The translations under genes were made by a program, and so were the position numbers. Positions 34,401 through 44,992 of a stretch of DNA of 64,000 bases are shown here, piece by piece. The stretch is from Lineus longissimus (taxonomy: Eukaryota; Nemertea; Pilidiophora; Heteronemertea; Lineidae): assembly GCF_910592395.1 (NCBI RefSeq), contig NC_088318.1, positions 10,664,349 to 10,728,348 on the forward strand, read 5' to 3'. The notes beneath the pieces were generated by a model. It had not been told where the DNA came from. It worked only from the letters and a program-made list of their open reading frames with translations, and did not search any database. The stretch's first letter is position 1. Each line of letters opens with the position of its first letter.

Positions 34401-37400
34401 TATAGGCATGGAACTATAAAAAACTTAATTTCAGTACAGCACAATCTACATCAGTTTGTCCTTCCTGCACCACCTGGAATGTTTGAATTTTCTACCTGCC
34501 ATAACCTGAAGATGGGTAGTTCGATATTTATGAGGTTTTCACCTCTGTGTTTGTGTTCTTATGCCTTATCATTTTTTCCCTAAGGTAAAAACTGTTGCAG
34601 GTGACCTTTAAGTCTGGCAATGATGCCCCAGTAGCACTACATTGAAGTTGGTTTCGGCTTGTTCATGTTAAGCCAGTACTTTAAAAGACTTTGAAGCAGC
34701 ACCACAAATTGGCAGACGTTGGAACGAAATTTCCAGATTTTTGTATCTTGTAGCAAAATCATGATTGCCGTATATAGCAAACAGCAAAATCAGGTGTGCG
34801 CATACGTGGCCGGATACAAAATCTTGAAAATTTTGTCCAACTTCCGTCAAACGTGACGCTGATTCGAAGTCCATGAAGGAGTATTGGTTGTTGTGATGGA
34901 ATTTAAAATTTTGTATGTCCTCTGCTAAGGTTTTCACACCGTTCATTGACAGAAGTCTTCACAATATTTAATAATTTACTATTCAGGATTTGTGAGGAGT
35001 TTTCAAAATGTTTCCACTAACAATCACACGTTTTGCTTTAGCACAGTTGCTGCTTTTTTGCATCCATCTTCTCCAATATTTACTATTAAAGATTGATGAG
35101 GAGTTCTTTCAGTGTTTCTGCTAACAATTGCCTCTTTTGCTTTCGCACAGTGGCTGCTTTCTTGCATCCATCTTCTCCAGTCTAATACGCCTACCACTCT
35201 AGTTCAGAAATTCCTCTAACATATAACTTATTCCTCTAAACTAATTTTGCCGGTGTCTCTGTCTACAAAATGGTATCTTCATATGCATGTACTGTTAAAG
35301 GGGTACGCCGTTCGTAATTACTTGTGGTCCAGTCAAATAGAAATCCACTAATACACAATGCCGTAGTGCAGTTATTATGAATACAAATTTGTTGAAGCTT
35401 TGTATTCATAGTATTTGTATATCAGTCTACACAACGGCAATGTTGAAATTTATATTAAGTACGTATTTCCTTAATTGGACATTTTTAAATTCAATTACAA
35501 ATTCAAAATTTTTAACGAACGGTGTAGGCCTTTAAATCACTGATTATTATGGTCACCATAACAAAACTCCTTCTGCTAAGTTGAGTTTAAATTTTAGAAT
35601 GTAAATGACATTTACCTCATTACTAGGCTTAGTCTGATTTGAATTGAAAACAATTACAGTGGGAAAATTTTGAATACCAAAGTTCAAGAATAGATGGTGT
35701 ATCGGTTCATCCCCATTTCGCCTACACCCATTTCGCCTACACCCATTTCGCCTACAAAATTTACCCATTTCGCCTACTCACCATTTCGCCTACTCACCAT
35801 TTCGCCTACACCCATTTCGCCTATTCACCATTTCGCATATTATCCATTTCGCCTACTCACCATTTCGCCTACTCACCATTTCGCCAACACCCATTTCGCC
35901 TATTTACCATTTCGCCTATTACCCATTTCGCCTACATCATTTCAAATGTTTTATAATATATAATGTTTATTCGTACAAAACTAGTACAGATTGTTGTGCA
36001 TAGTGCAGATTAACTTGTCTTTGAACCTTAAGTGCATTACAAAAACGTATCTTATGTATTATTAAATAGTGCAAAGGAAGTCTATAATTTGTCCTAACTC
36101 TTCCTTTGATAAGAGACAATGACCGGAATCCCTCAATTTTAGTACCTCTTTGCTGTGCGATTCTAAATGATTCAGTGTTCTCATCAACTCCATTTACAAT
36201 TGAATATGAGTAATTTATGCGGACAGCGTCATATTTACAAAAACCATATTTCCGACTGATTTTGATAAAGTTTTTACTCAGGTACGACGCGCTTCCCTCC
36301 AGTAACAAGTTCTTACATAACATTAAGTAAATGTTATCTGATTTGAATATATGTTCGATGTATCTCAATGTCCTCCTTTCCAAAAGTGTCTCCATGATAG
36401 TGACTTCAAATTCAAAAGATGTTTCAGCCTTCTAGTCTAATTTGAAATGTCTATTGGTGCCAGAATTTTGTAATGCTTTTAGAAAGATGCAGTTTATCCA
36501 ACTAAATACCAACTAAATACTATCAGACGAACTGAGTAGGGCCATGAGTAGGGTCAAGAGCTTGATAATCTGACATCGATGAAAATGGCTTTCATATGGA
36601 TGCATTTTGTGTATTGTAAGAACACTTGCCAGCATTGAGTTACGTTAAGTGTTAGTTTGAGCAAAACATCACAAAGAAACACACTCAGTGTATAATAATC
36701 AATTATGCATGTTTATTGGCTAGATTAATTGGTTTACTACTAATTGGTTTAATGTTAATTATTAAATTACAAAGTGATTACAAAGTGATTTAGCTGAATA
36801 TACAGGTATCTCTTCCTCACAGCTTTCATAAATAGTTCAAGTATTAAACATTGCATATAATAGGATTCACTTGCATTTGTTTTTAAGGAATTCATTAAGT
36901 TTGATTTATTGTCTCAGCCTGAAGTGAACTCAGTTATAGGTGAACACAGTGGTGAGTAGGCGAAATGCTGAGTAGGCGAAATGGTAAGTAGGCGAAATGG
37001 TGAGTAGGCGAAATGGTGAATAGGCGAAGTGGGTGTAGGCGAAATGGTGAGTAGGCGAAATGGGTGTAGGCGAAATGGGGGTAGGCGAAATGGGGGTAGG
37101 CGAAATGGGTAATAGGCGAAATGGGTGTAGGCGAAATGGGTGTAGGCGAAATGGGGATACACCGAATAGATCTGATCTATACTTGCAACGACATTACTTC
37201 CAACGAATAATTAATTTAGGATAAGCGTTATGAAAATTCTGATTTCACAAAGGCAGAAGAAATTAATTTTGCTCAATTCCTACAGTAGTTTGAACCTCAT
37301 GAAGAATTTTTCGTTTTCCATCTAGATGAATCAGTTATAGGTGAATCAAAAGCTGTACCAGAGAACTTGACTTTCTATAAACCGGGCTGGTTTGAGAATG

Positions 37401-40400
37401 TGGAAGCAGAGTTTTGGGCATGTAGGGAAGGAGTCTGCCTCATCGACATGTCCTCATTCACAAAGTTTGAATTGAAGGTAAGTTTCTATCTGCCATGAAC
37501 TTAAATTTCTACAAACTGGGGTGGTTTGAGATGGTGGAATCGTAATAACCTTGGGGATACGGATTCTTTTCATTTTGTTTAGTGTCCTGTGAGCCGAAAA
37601 CGACTGGCCATTTTTCTATGGATGACACTTTAATAAATAAACAATATAAATGTATGATATAAATATACTTGGACTGCAGGGAAAGTCAAGCTGACGAATG
37701 CAGTGAATGCTCATGGACATAAGACCTCTGAAAACCTGAGAAATTGTTAATTGGAGAATATCCTGGAAGTGTTATGTCATGGTTTACGCTACTACCCTGC
37801 TTTATCATTTCCCGTACGATACTTTGCAGTCTGGTGGCCGAGAAGTTGTGGACGCCCTCCAATATATCTGCGCCAACGAGGTAGACCAGCAAATAGGAAC
37901 AGTCATCCACACGGGCATGCTGAACAAGAGAGGAGGCTATGAAAACGACTGCAGTCTGGTCCGAATGGGTGAGAGCAGGTGAGACAGATGACATGAGAGG
38001 CTTGGATCAGATGGAATAGTCATCAGATTGTCCATTGTCATACTTTTATCATTTGTTCACAGAGTCCACAGGAAATTGTTCATTTGAAATCTAAAATGAC
38101 TTTGTCCAGGTCCAGATGTTGTCAACCAGAACATTTTTGCGGCCAATATAATTTTGTGGTCGAACCTGGTCGGGGGAAAGAACAAGTGGAGTTCTGCAAA
38201 ATGCATGCACGTTGATTTTAAAATTTTGCTGAATGGTTTATAGCAGCCTGCTGCATCATGACCTCTACTCTGGCTCATAATCAGGAGGCTGTGGGTTCGA
38301 TTCTCGGCTGTTTCGTCTTTGTGTCCTTGAGCAAGGCACTAAACCCTACTAGCTTCTCTCCACCCAGGAGTAAATGGGTACCAAGCTGGCAGAGATGGCA
38401 GACTATGAATGTTAGTCGAGAGCACTGTATAGCTGTAGCTCGGACCTGTGATACTCCCAGAGAGTAGAGCTTGAATCATGAATGTACTGGCCAATATAGC
38501 TAGGGGTAATAATGTGAAGTGCTTAGAGCGACTGAAACCAGTTGGATTTAGCACTATACAAGTCTCATAGTAATATTAATTATTACTTTTTAAAGCTATT
38601 TTATGATCGCACCAACCACTCTCCAGACGAGAAGCTTCCACTGGCTCCAAAAGCACCTGCCCAAGAAGGATCGGTCAGTTCTCTTGAGTGATGTGACATC
38701 CATGTACACCTGTTTGAATGTGATTGGACCGAAAGCGCAAGAACTACTTGAGGAGCTCACGGACACCTCCATGGAGAAGTCCCACTTTCAGTCCATGACA
38801 TGCAAGGTAAGAGGACAGAGATTGTCTCGCCAAGACAGAGGAGCTCTCATTTAGCTGAAAATATATCCGCTACTACCGAAAGAAAGCTTTAACCTTGCAG
38901 TCTTGGTGAAATGATCTATATCAACAGTGAAGGATCAGTTTCTCTGACAAAACGACTCCCGCTGATCTTTATGAGAAATCCCCCATGGATAATCCAAAAA
39001 GAAACTTTTCCAGTGGTGAGAGACCAAAGGCTGAGTTGGCACTTGCAGCAGTGCTGGCCTGATTTCATAATAACTCGAGTGATCTTGGTAGCCATGACAT
39101 ATTCCACTGGAATTTGAATAACCTCCCAGATGTGTGAACCATCAATTTTTGATTTGTTGTTCTTCTTAATAACATATCTTAGACTAGGACAACCAGTTGA
39201 CATTTCTCACAGTTCAATTTATTGTCGGTGATTTCTTCTCCAACAGGAAATCAACCTTGGCAATGCGAGCGGCATCAGAGCTTTGAGGCTAACACACACT
39301 GGGGAAGATGGATTTGTCTTGTATATCCCATCAGAGGTAAGGGTTGTATCTGAAGCTTTTGCAGAACTTTCTGGTTGCTCCGGTAAAAGGCAGGTTAGCC
39401 CTTTATTCAGATTCTCTACTACAATAATTTCAAATTGTCATGATTATGAAAACAATCAGATTTCTTTCTTCTCGGATGCCCCGATTGTCTTGGGTGTGCG
39501 ATGTCTTGCTTGTCAAGTTCTCAACCCCATCAGCTGGCCAATTCTCTGTGTGTTCGTTTCACCACCTACATACAAATAATGATATAAATATTTCACCGTC
39601 TTTCTTCTAGTATGCTCTTCATGTGTATGACTCCCTGATGACCCGGGGTCGAGACTATGGTATACGCAATGCAGGCTACTACGCCCTCCGGGCACTGAGG
39701 ATAGAGAAGTTCTTTGCCTACTGGGGCCTGGACATCAATCCTGATACTACACCGTTTGAAGTTGGAAGGGATTTCCGGGTGAAGTTCGATGTAAGTTGGG
39801 CTCTGGATGACAAGACGATTGTGGCTCGAATATGTCGCCTGTTGGTTGAATTGCAATCACTGGTCATGTTTTCATGGCTCCGCTGTAGTTCACGGTGGCC
39901 AAAATTCCTCATTTGCCCTGCACTTAAGCAATCTCGCAAGCCCATTCGTACTTCACTCACAAGATTGAGACTCAATTAGTGCTTCACAAGAGTGATGCGA
40001 CAGCAATAATTGTAAATCATTTACACCCAACGCATCAAGTTCACAGCTTTCAAAATTTACAGATATATGAAAGTTTGCCTTTCCGAGTATAATTTACAGT
40101 CACTTGTCCAAATATCCCCATCTATCTCGGTCATGACATGCCTGAACTCAGTCATGACATGCCTGAACTAGGTCATGACCTCCCTGAACTGATTACTACC
40201 ACATGAGTAATAATGATTGTGTGCCTAACCCAGAGAGATAAGTTCTGACTTTTACTTGATAGCCTTTGGCATTTGGAATGTCAAGGACACTTGCAATGAG
40301 GTTGATATGATATGCATTCAAAAATATCTTTACCGTTAAAGGGGGACTATAGGCAGGAGGAGAGGGGCTAATTTGGTCATCTATGTTACTAATTTGGTCA

Positions 40401-41059
40401 TCTATGTTACTAATTTGGTCATCTATGTTACTAATTTGGTCATCTATGTTACTAGAAGGGCCCTTGGTCATGTCAGACTGAGCAGTAAATATACCCCTCG
40501 TACAAGCGTGAATCATTTCGACCTACTGTGAGATGTGAGAGACCCCTATTGGTGGCTTTGTGTAACTTGATCTTGCCTGCCTAGCTGCTGCCTATAATAT
40601 AATATAACAATATTATTGTCCCTTTAAAAAAATATTGCCAATTGGCTTTTTCAGAAAGGGGACTTCATTGGAAGGGAAGCTCTACTGAAAGAGAAAGAAG
40701 AAGGCATCAGAGGGCGCTTGGTGCACTTCACTGTTGAGGATCATGACACTGACAACGACCCCTGGAGCTGGGGAGGAGAACCAATCTACCGTAATGGAAA
40801 ATTTGCCGGATTTACTACGTCTAGTTGCTTCGGCTACACAATGAATCGGCTAATTTGCCTCGGTTTGGTGCGAGATTATGACGAACACACTAAAGAGAAG
40901 AAGGTGATAAAGAACTGGCATGATTGGGTGATGAAAAGCGGACAATTCGAAATCGACATCAATGGAAAGCGATTTCCTGCCAAACCGTCAATCTATCCAC
41001 CAAAGTTACAATCCCTCACTTCAGGTCATGGCTACGTACCTAAGTCAAAGTCTATGTAA
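21049..41059 (+). CDS. PDPR: PDPR-like mitochondrial FAD oxidoreductase/GCV_T protein, 16 exon positions, two duplicated
   Basis: Related to the regulatory subunit of pyruvate dehydrogenase phosphatase and to dimethylglycine and sarcosine dehydrogenases. Exons: 21049-21320, 21926-22056, 23359-23440, 24195-24358, 24989-25110, 25662-25782 (6a) or 28300-28420 (6b), 28970-29122, 29438-29562, 30237-30429, 31355-31516 (10a) or 33559-33699 (10b), 37326-37477, 37830-37978, 38596-38806, 39247-39336, 39611-39790, 40655-41059. With 6b and 10a the joined frame is 903 codons plus stop (human PDPR about 880). Order: targeting peptide, DAO fold with CGGGVVGCSVAYHL, central linker (exon 10), then a GCV_T fold. 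CLIDMSSFTKFEL, HTGMLNKRGGYENDCS and GEPIYRNGKFAG are closest to PDPR as I recall it. The exon 12 donor at 37979 was chosen because it keeps frame into exon 13. Closest relative is inferred from memory, not an alignment. Confidence 0.92.
21926..22056 (+). CDS. PDPR: PDPR-like exon 2: GTTWHAA segment
   Basis: Encodes S-C-G-T-T-W-H-A-A-A-L-L-G-Q followed by a helical segment (SLELYNRLEKEGY). In dimethylglycine and sarcosine dehydrogenases the His of the T-W-H-A motif carries covalently bound FAD. Vertebrate PDPR, as I recall it, has a non-His residue there. Retention of His in a PDPR-like protein is notable. Confidence 0.88.
22150..23062 (+). repeat. 231-bp tandem array, 4 copies, in PDPR-like intron 2
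   Basis: Units start at 22150 (225 bp, diverged), 22375, 22606 and 22837. Units 2 and 3 are exactly 231 bp. In units 2-4 the repeat is open in one frame, with TGA immediately followed by ATG at each junction, so the array looks like consecutive 76-codon ORFs. The product resembles nothing I know. Since 231 is divisible by 3, one open unit suffices to explain the pattern. Confidence 0.9.
23918..24095. repeat. Dispersed repeat, copy 2
   Basis: Second copy of the element at 13483-13660, sharing the GATACCGAACTGGAGGTATT start and the GCGAGGGTGGAGCTAAAATG block. It lies in the intron before the exon at 24195. Confidence 0.6.
24770..24961. mobile_element. MITE, copy 2 (inverted relative to 8020)
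   Basis: Begins CAGTGGAACCTCTCTTAGCG and ends near TTAATAGAGAGGTCCT, with internal CTCTCTAAGGACA and TTGTCAGTCCTGAGGGTGT shared in complement with the copy at 8020. It lies immediately before the exon at 24989. Confidence 0.68.
25414..25461. repeat. (ATG)n trinucleotide microsatellite
   Basis: About 16 uninterrupted ATG/GAT units in the intron before exon 6a. The apparent poly-Asp and poly-His frames across it are artefacts. Confidence 0.95.
25662..25782 (+). CDS. PDPR: PDPR-like exon 6a (tandem duplicate of 6b)
   Basis: A 121-nt open segment preceded by CTGCCAG and followed by GGTTTGTT, entering in phase 0 and leaving in phase 1 exactly like 6b. It encodes W-A-R, then VSIPLHPC, ITRPLD and VDPMMP. 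It has the same length as 6b and aligns along its whole length with two compensating one-codon indels. It lacks the E-H-Y/F-Y core of 6b but retains SIPLH and TRPL, which are close to vertebrate PDPR. It could be a functional alternative or a decaying duplicate; its donor is weaker than that of 6b. Confidence 0.6.
25810..26245. repeat. Inverted repeat between exons 6a and 6b
   Basis: A segment around 25820-25905 (ATTGATATCAACACC, then CCAATTCCAATGC) pairs with its complement around 26150-26240. The arms are about 80-90 bp and imperfect, with about 240 bp between. It starts only about 40 bp after exon 6a. Confidence 0.65.
27785..28010 (+). repeat. Dispersed repeat (GCTCA...GCAGAGCACGTTT type)
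   Basis: Shares the order GCTCA, TAGC(A/G)GAGCACGTTT, GCCGCTGGGGCT, AACTTTGTGC and GGCCACCAGGGGG with a diverged copy at 54375-54565 (TTAGCGGAGCACGTTTCATC). A common type of old interspersed repeat in marine invertebrates; superfamily not determined. Confidence 0.45.
28300..28420 (+). CDS. PDPR: PDPR-like exon 6b (canonical)
   Basis: 121 nt, acceptor TTGTTTACAG, donor GGTAAGTT. It encodes W-G-R-E-I-G then VKVPLHSCEHYYLVTK and VDPMMP, matching the family core (P-L-H-x-C-E-H-F/Y-Y). Because 121 is not a multiple of 3, including both 6a and 6b would shift the frame, so only one can be used per productive mRNA. Confidence 0.88.
31355..31516 (+). CDS. PDPR: PDPR-like exon 10a (alternative linker exon)
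   Basis: 162 nt, phase 1 at both ends; acceptor CTTCCCAG, donor GGTAGCCC. It encodes the linker between the FAD and GCV_T folds with CRKLRTSPLYTRLAASGAWF and NGFERAMYF. The L-R-T-S-P-L-Y motif and the G-F/W-E-R-x-x-x-F motif are hallmarks of the family. Its 5' leader (YPRGNDFHS) is closest in length to vertebrate PDPR. Confidence 0.85.
32317..32555 (+). mobile_element. TTAA MITE family, copy 1
   Basis: About 239 bp with inverted ends AAAGGGGTACGCCGTTCGTA and AACGGCATAGGCCTTT, TTAA at the right edge only (the left edge is mutated to ATCA). It lies between exons 10a and 10b. Homologous along its whole length to copies at 35295 and 54092. Confidence 0.85.
33559..33699 (+). CDS. PDPR: PDPR-like exon 10b (tandem duplicate of 10a)
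   Basis: 141 nt, phase 1 at both ends; acceptor TTCAACAG, donor GGTAAAAT. It encodes CRKLRTSPLYTSLERAGGVF and NGFERNLYF, about 2.2 kb downstream of 10a and in frame with the same neighbours. The core is highly similar to 10a, but its leader (RTSVDPEKQ) and tail differ, and position 8 of the motif tail has V in place of W. Choosing 10b gives about 896 codons. Confidence 0.82.
34133..34611. mobile_element. TTAA MITE with AGGTGACCTG inverted ends
   Basis: Ends TTAAAGGTGACCTG and CAGGTGACCTTTAA are perfect inverted repeats including the TTAA. Inside, GTGGTGCAGGAAGAACAAAT pairs with its complement near 34455-34475 and TGCTGTACTGAAATAAA-like arms flank the centre, giving a hairpin of about 479 bp. 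Confidence 0.88.
35295..35535 (+). mobile_element. TTAA MITE family, copy 2
   Basis: About 241 bp with TTAA at both ends and the same inverted ends as the copy at 32317, to which it is strikingly similar. It lies in the PDPR-like intron between 10b and exon 11. Confidence 0.88.
35697..37164. mobile_element. Foldback element with inverted arrays of CCCATTTCGCCTACA units
   Basis: The left end (about 35708-35940) is an array of some 14 units of CCATTTCGCCTAC(A/T)C; the right end (36953-37150) is the inverted array GTAGGCGAAATGG. Outermost sequences GGTGTATC (left) and GATACACC (right) are also inverted. The enclosed roughly 1 kb is not inverted and contains a minus-strand ORF. Same architecture as 18821-19667, with a different subrepeat. 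Confidence 0.85.
35967..36395 (-). pseudogene. LINE-like reverse transcriptase C-terminal tail inside the foldback element
   Basis: A 142-codon frame beginning METLLERRTLRYIEHIFKSD. The pattern R-R-x-x-x-x-I-x-x-I-x-x-S-D-N-x-Y, then an N-x-x-x-I-x-x-K-Y-x-F helix, resembles the region C-terminal to the reverse transcriptase domain in jockey/CR1-like LINEs. No polymerase motif (YxDD) is present, so it is a truncated or captured 3' end. Assignment is from pattern memory. Confidence 0.4.
37326..41059 (+). CDS. PDPR: PDPR-like exons 11-16: GCV_T (aminomethyltransferase-fold) half
   Basis: Six exons encoding the folate-enzyme-like half: FYKPGWFENVEAEF and CLIDMSSFTKFE (37326), GTVIHTGMLNKRGGYENDCS (37830), YFMIAPT and VLLSDVTSMYT (38596), RLTHTGEDGFVLYIP (39247), GIRNAGYYALRALRIEKFFA (39611), and KGDFIGREALL to IYRNGKFAG (40655). 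The terminal exon also carries GLVRDYDEHTKEKK and the stop at 41057. Whether folate is bound cannot be judged from sequence alone. Confidence 0.92.
38230..38585 (+). mobile_element. tRNA-derived SINE in a PDPR-like intron
   Basis: B box GTGGGTTCGATTC at about 38290, then GAGCAAGGCACTAAACCCTA and CAGGAGTAAATGGGTACC, and a 3' end with GTGAAGTGCTTAGAGCGACTG and an ATTATT-rich tail. This order is typical of long tRNA-SINEs mobilised by L2/CR1-type LINEs. It ends about 10 bp before the exon at 38596. Confidence 0.78.
40130..40193 (+). repeat. ~22-bp tandem repeat, 3 copies
   Basis: GGTCATGACATGCCTGAACT in three slightly varying copies, in the last PDPR-like intron. Confidence 0.85.
40369..40452 (+). 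repeat. 21-bp perfect tandem repeat, 4 copies
   Basis: Four identical copies of CTAATTTGGTCATCTATGTTA. On the minus strand they read as NIDDQIS repeats because 21 is a multiple of 3, but this is intron sequence about 200 bp before the last PDPR-like exon. Confidence 0.95.
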
Positions 41060-44000
41060 ATTTCTCTGAAGTGTTGGTAAACATACCTATATGTAAGATT
41101 GCCAAGCCATCATGAACAATCCATTTTGTTTCGAGACATATGTTGAGGGTTTTATGCAGAAACATTTTCAAAGTGTGCTCTGCCCACATGTTGTTGTGAT
41201 AAGTGACTAAAGTTCATGTTAAAGCTGAAATCTGAAACAGCACAGCACAACCCATACAAGTTCAATTGAAACAAGTAGGTCGAAGTAATGGGACTTTTCA
41301 AATGAAATGTTTTCCCTATCCCACCCCACTCTGGACGTTACTCATTTTGGGATTAAGTGCACTGTGCACCCTTCTGCCCTTCAAGGCTTCTAATAACATC
41401 TCCTTCCTCGACTCTAAGCTAACAATAATGCTGTGAAGGAGTTTGTGACGTCTCCCACTCAGTTTTGAGTATTATTTGTATGCAATATTTAGCCTTCATA
41501 ATGAACTTTCAGAGGCTAAAATAGACTTGTTGAGACTGATTAGCCAGGTGTTTCGTGTGTACAATGTGATTTGGAAGTCAAAAACCAAAAGAGAAAAATT
41601 TTGAAGAAAAACACAAGTTGCTTATATCAGTTGGAAAACCCAGAGTCTCTCAAAATATGGGTGCAGAAATCAAAGACTGATTTCGTTTAGCTTTGTCATT
41701 TGACAATATTGCAGTTATTATGAAAAACAGTTATATTAATCAGGGATTTCTAACTTCTCATCAACTCGGCCCATTGCTGTATGTCTCTGATGCAGATATA
41801 ATGCTGCGAAAGATGTGTGATGACTTTAACTCACTTTTTGGACAGATTATATGCAATATCGATAAAAATAATAAGGGCAATTGCGGGGCAAAAAAGACTT
41901 ACGTAATATTATTTATACTCAGTTGCCGTGTGTTGGTGGTGGAAATGTGATTGGGACGTCAAAACAAAAAAGAATTTGAAAATAATAGTTTTTGCACCAA
42001 GCTATAGGAGGCAGCGGCCTAGCAGTTTTCTGGTAACTCCCTGGTTAGCTTGGTTCCCCGACAGGCTGCTTATCGAGTAGTTGGAAACCCCTGATCTTAT
42101 TTCTAAAAATAACCATCCATAGGATTCTAGCAAAAATATATAATTGCCTGTACGGGTAGTATTGTCAACAGCTATTATCGTTAGATGTTGAGATATCTAG
42201 CGATGATGCTGCTTAATTTATTAGTAATAATTTATGACTTGCGACAAATGTGATATGCCATCTTTGCTAGTGTAACTCAAATTCTGCCCCATACTCGGCG
42301 AAAGGGCCTCAGGTTTGGGCTCTTCATTTCCGGGCTTATTTTAGCTCCACTCTCCCAGTGTAGGACATCACATCGTCTGACCCCATCAGGTGATGCCCTT
42401 TTACCCAGTCCGTAAGACAGTATGCTGGTTTAAAAATTGCAATTGCATTGCACTATTACTTGCACCAAAAATATATAAGCCCGCCAACTTGCCCCATACA
42501 TGTATTCATTTTTGCTTGCACATTCTTATTTGGCACCAGTTATGAGTTTCACTGCCACAGTGTTTTTCTGGTGCGATTCAACCCTCGTCAAAGAATGAAA
42601 AGAAATACAATCATAAAATTGTTAAGGCAAGTGCCATCATCACAGAACCCACTGAAAGTTGCGGGTTAAGCCAGGCGGTATCGAGATACAATTGAACCTG
42701 GTTACGATTCCGGCAAGTTTATTGTGGTTCGTATCGTGACTTATATTCAATTGGCTACAGTGAATCTTACGTTTTAGTATGAGGTTTGTTGCTTGCACGA
42801 TGTAGGGATTGATGTCATGCTTTGAAGCCAACCATAGTATAAAGGTCTTGAATTTCAACTCATTTAAATAATTGCTCTGTACACTCAGGGACTGGGGGGT
42901 CAAAATCATGGTTGCCAGGTGACTTATGGGCACAGTAAGAGACGTGGGCATGATTTGACTTAATAATTAAAAATATGCTTTAGACAAGCATGAATGGTAT
43001 CTTTTGTGTGTAGGCCTGCTGTGAAGTATAGAGACACCTATCAAAGACTACATGTGGCCCACCAGGCTCCTGCCTACAGCTGCCATTTTAAATTCAATTG
43101 TCTTGGTTGAGCAAAGACAAGAGATCACCTGAAAAAAAAGGGGAGGTGGGATAAATAAGTCAGATGAAATTGTAGATAATGTGTTTGTGATATACAAGAA
43201 TGGTTATGCTTTTGATTTCCCATGCATGCGGAAAAGTTTGTTTCCCAATAATTGTCCCTAACAAAGGAAATTGTATTAGAGATTATTGTTGTTACAGGGT
43301 TATCGATACGCTTAACTGAAGGTACACTTAGGTTGCAATTTCACAACACAGCAAATAAAATCACTGCAAATATTTCAAGGATTAAAGATTGGTTCCGATT
43401 TGTGAAAGTACCTGTTCTCTTGCATGACCTTTGCATGTATCTGGACTACTGGTTGTACATAGTCAGTCATTTGATTGCCTAGCGAATAGCAACATAATCA
43501 TATAAATTCTGTAAAAAATTGTTAAGATTATGCAAAATAAAGTAATTATATAGTCATGAACTCAGTTGTTAGTTTAGGTTATTTGTTATCAAGAAGTACT
43601 CCGATATGATGGTAACATATAACTCCAGATGTGGTGTATGTTGTCTCGTCCACAGGCTCCAAGATGTGCATGTCAGGGCCCCGAGGTCACAATCAAGAGT
43701 GATAGGTCTGCTCCCTGCCAAACCCATTCAGAGCTCGGCATATGCTATGTAATGCCCAAGGCAGGCTGTTGTCTAGCCCTTCTTGGGATCGGAAAAGTAG
43801 GACACCCCCCCCCTGAGTGTGGGTCACTGCTATGAGCTATATGACACGCCTTGGCCTTGGAAGAAACAACCCCAGGAATGGCAGGATATATCACAGTCAA
43901 TTAAGTGTCAATGACATTATTGAGTCAATAAAGGTGTGCATGTCACAAATAGCAATTAATAAAGTTTATGGGAGGAGATCAGGAAACAGGCAAGTGGGTG

Positions 44001-44992
44001 TTTGTCAGTCGAGTTGGGTGCTATTGAGCTCTTATTGCCACGTGCCTGTGATCAGGCCACATCTACTTTTAGTTCCTTTTCCGACCGCCAGGATTTGAGC
44101 AGCTCCTAACATGCCTAACAAACGGCAAATGGCGGAAAAGTTATACGTAAGCTACCGCCCTAAATGGTTGCAAACGGCAATACCTTACTTCTTCATTGTC
44201 TAAGAAACTAAGGTTTCGTGACATGAATATGCAGAGATCATAGGGAACTGTGGCAAGTATTTTACGAATGATGGAAAAAACGAGTTCATGGTGATTTTGT
44301 GTGAGAAGATTTCCTCCGTTTTGGTTTCTTTCTTGGAGAAGCCAACCTCGATTCCATTGTCCATTTTTAGTGCATTGCAGTGTACAAGAGGCCTGTGGTT
44401 AGTTGTTAGTTGGGGAGGCTTGCGTTTGTGTGGAAGGGAATCCCTACTACACTTATTTCATTGCCCATAGACGCCCGTACACCAGGCGGAGGAAGCCACT
44501 GCTGGCCACAACAAACATAAACAAGCAGCAAACCGGAGGCTACCTACTACCTAGGTACTTTGCAGAATTGCGACACCTGGTCCTGCGAGAACTGATTCAG
44601 ATTTAAAAAAAGACTGTCCTGTGACGTGTTCGCACACCACATGGCACATGATCTTTTGTTTGTTGTGCATAGGCCTAGGCCTAGCCTAAGTTTGTTTGGT
44701 CCCGCAGTGGCTTCTAGCTCTGCCTGGTGTAAATAAAAGGGTGCCCAGGGCTTTTTTGGTAAAGGTTTTTATCACATCTTGTCAATGGGACTCTTGAGAG
44801 TGTGAAGTAGATAGATCAACATTTGAGTCTCGGCTCGAGAGGAAGCCAAAAATTGCTCCTCGGCCTCTACAGTTCTGCTGTATTTTGATGGGATGGCTTT
44901 CTCCAACATGTGTGATGGCTGGCCTGTAGGCTGTATGTGTAAAAAGGCGTGGTCAGAAATAGAACCAATGTGTATGTGTTGCTAAAGGTTTT
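41060..44992. other. PDPR-like 3' flank and intergenic region
   Basis: The probable 3'UTR follows the stop at 41057; an AATAAA at 43536-43541 is a candidate distal poly(A) signal, 2.5 kb away. A segment at 43990-44060 (TTTGTCAGTCGA, GAGCTCTTATT, CGTGCCTGTGA) matches 18555-18620 and is a dispersed repeat. No gene is supported. An upstream exon of the next gene may be hidden near 44400-44600 but could not be tied in by phase. Confidence 0.5.

Noticed and set aside
35708-35940. CRISPR-like regular short repeats with short spacers
   Set aside because: Units are 15-17 bp with 1-4 bp of variation, mirrored by an inverted array at 36953-37150, and the DNA is eukaryotic. They are the terminal subrepeats of a foldback element.
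37830-37968. Earlier donor for PDPR-like exon 12 at 37969
   Set aside because: Joining from 37968 to 38596 gives an immediate in-frame stop. The donor at 37979 keeps frame and yields RMGESSYFMIAPT, matching the family.
40369-40452. NIDDQIS peptide repeats on the minus strand
   Set aside because: A 21-bp perfect intronic repeat gives an artificial heptapeptide repeat; no surrounding coding signal.
44403-44606. Possible first exon of the unrecognised gene (ORF ending RYFAELRHLVLRELIQI)
   Set aside because: It looks protein-like, but no donor at the required phase 1 joins it to 45012; left unassigned.
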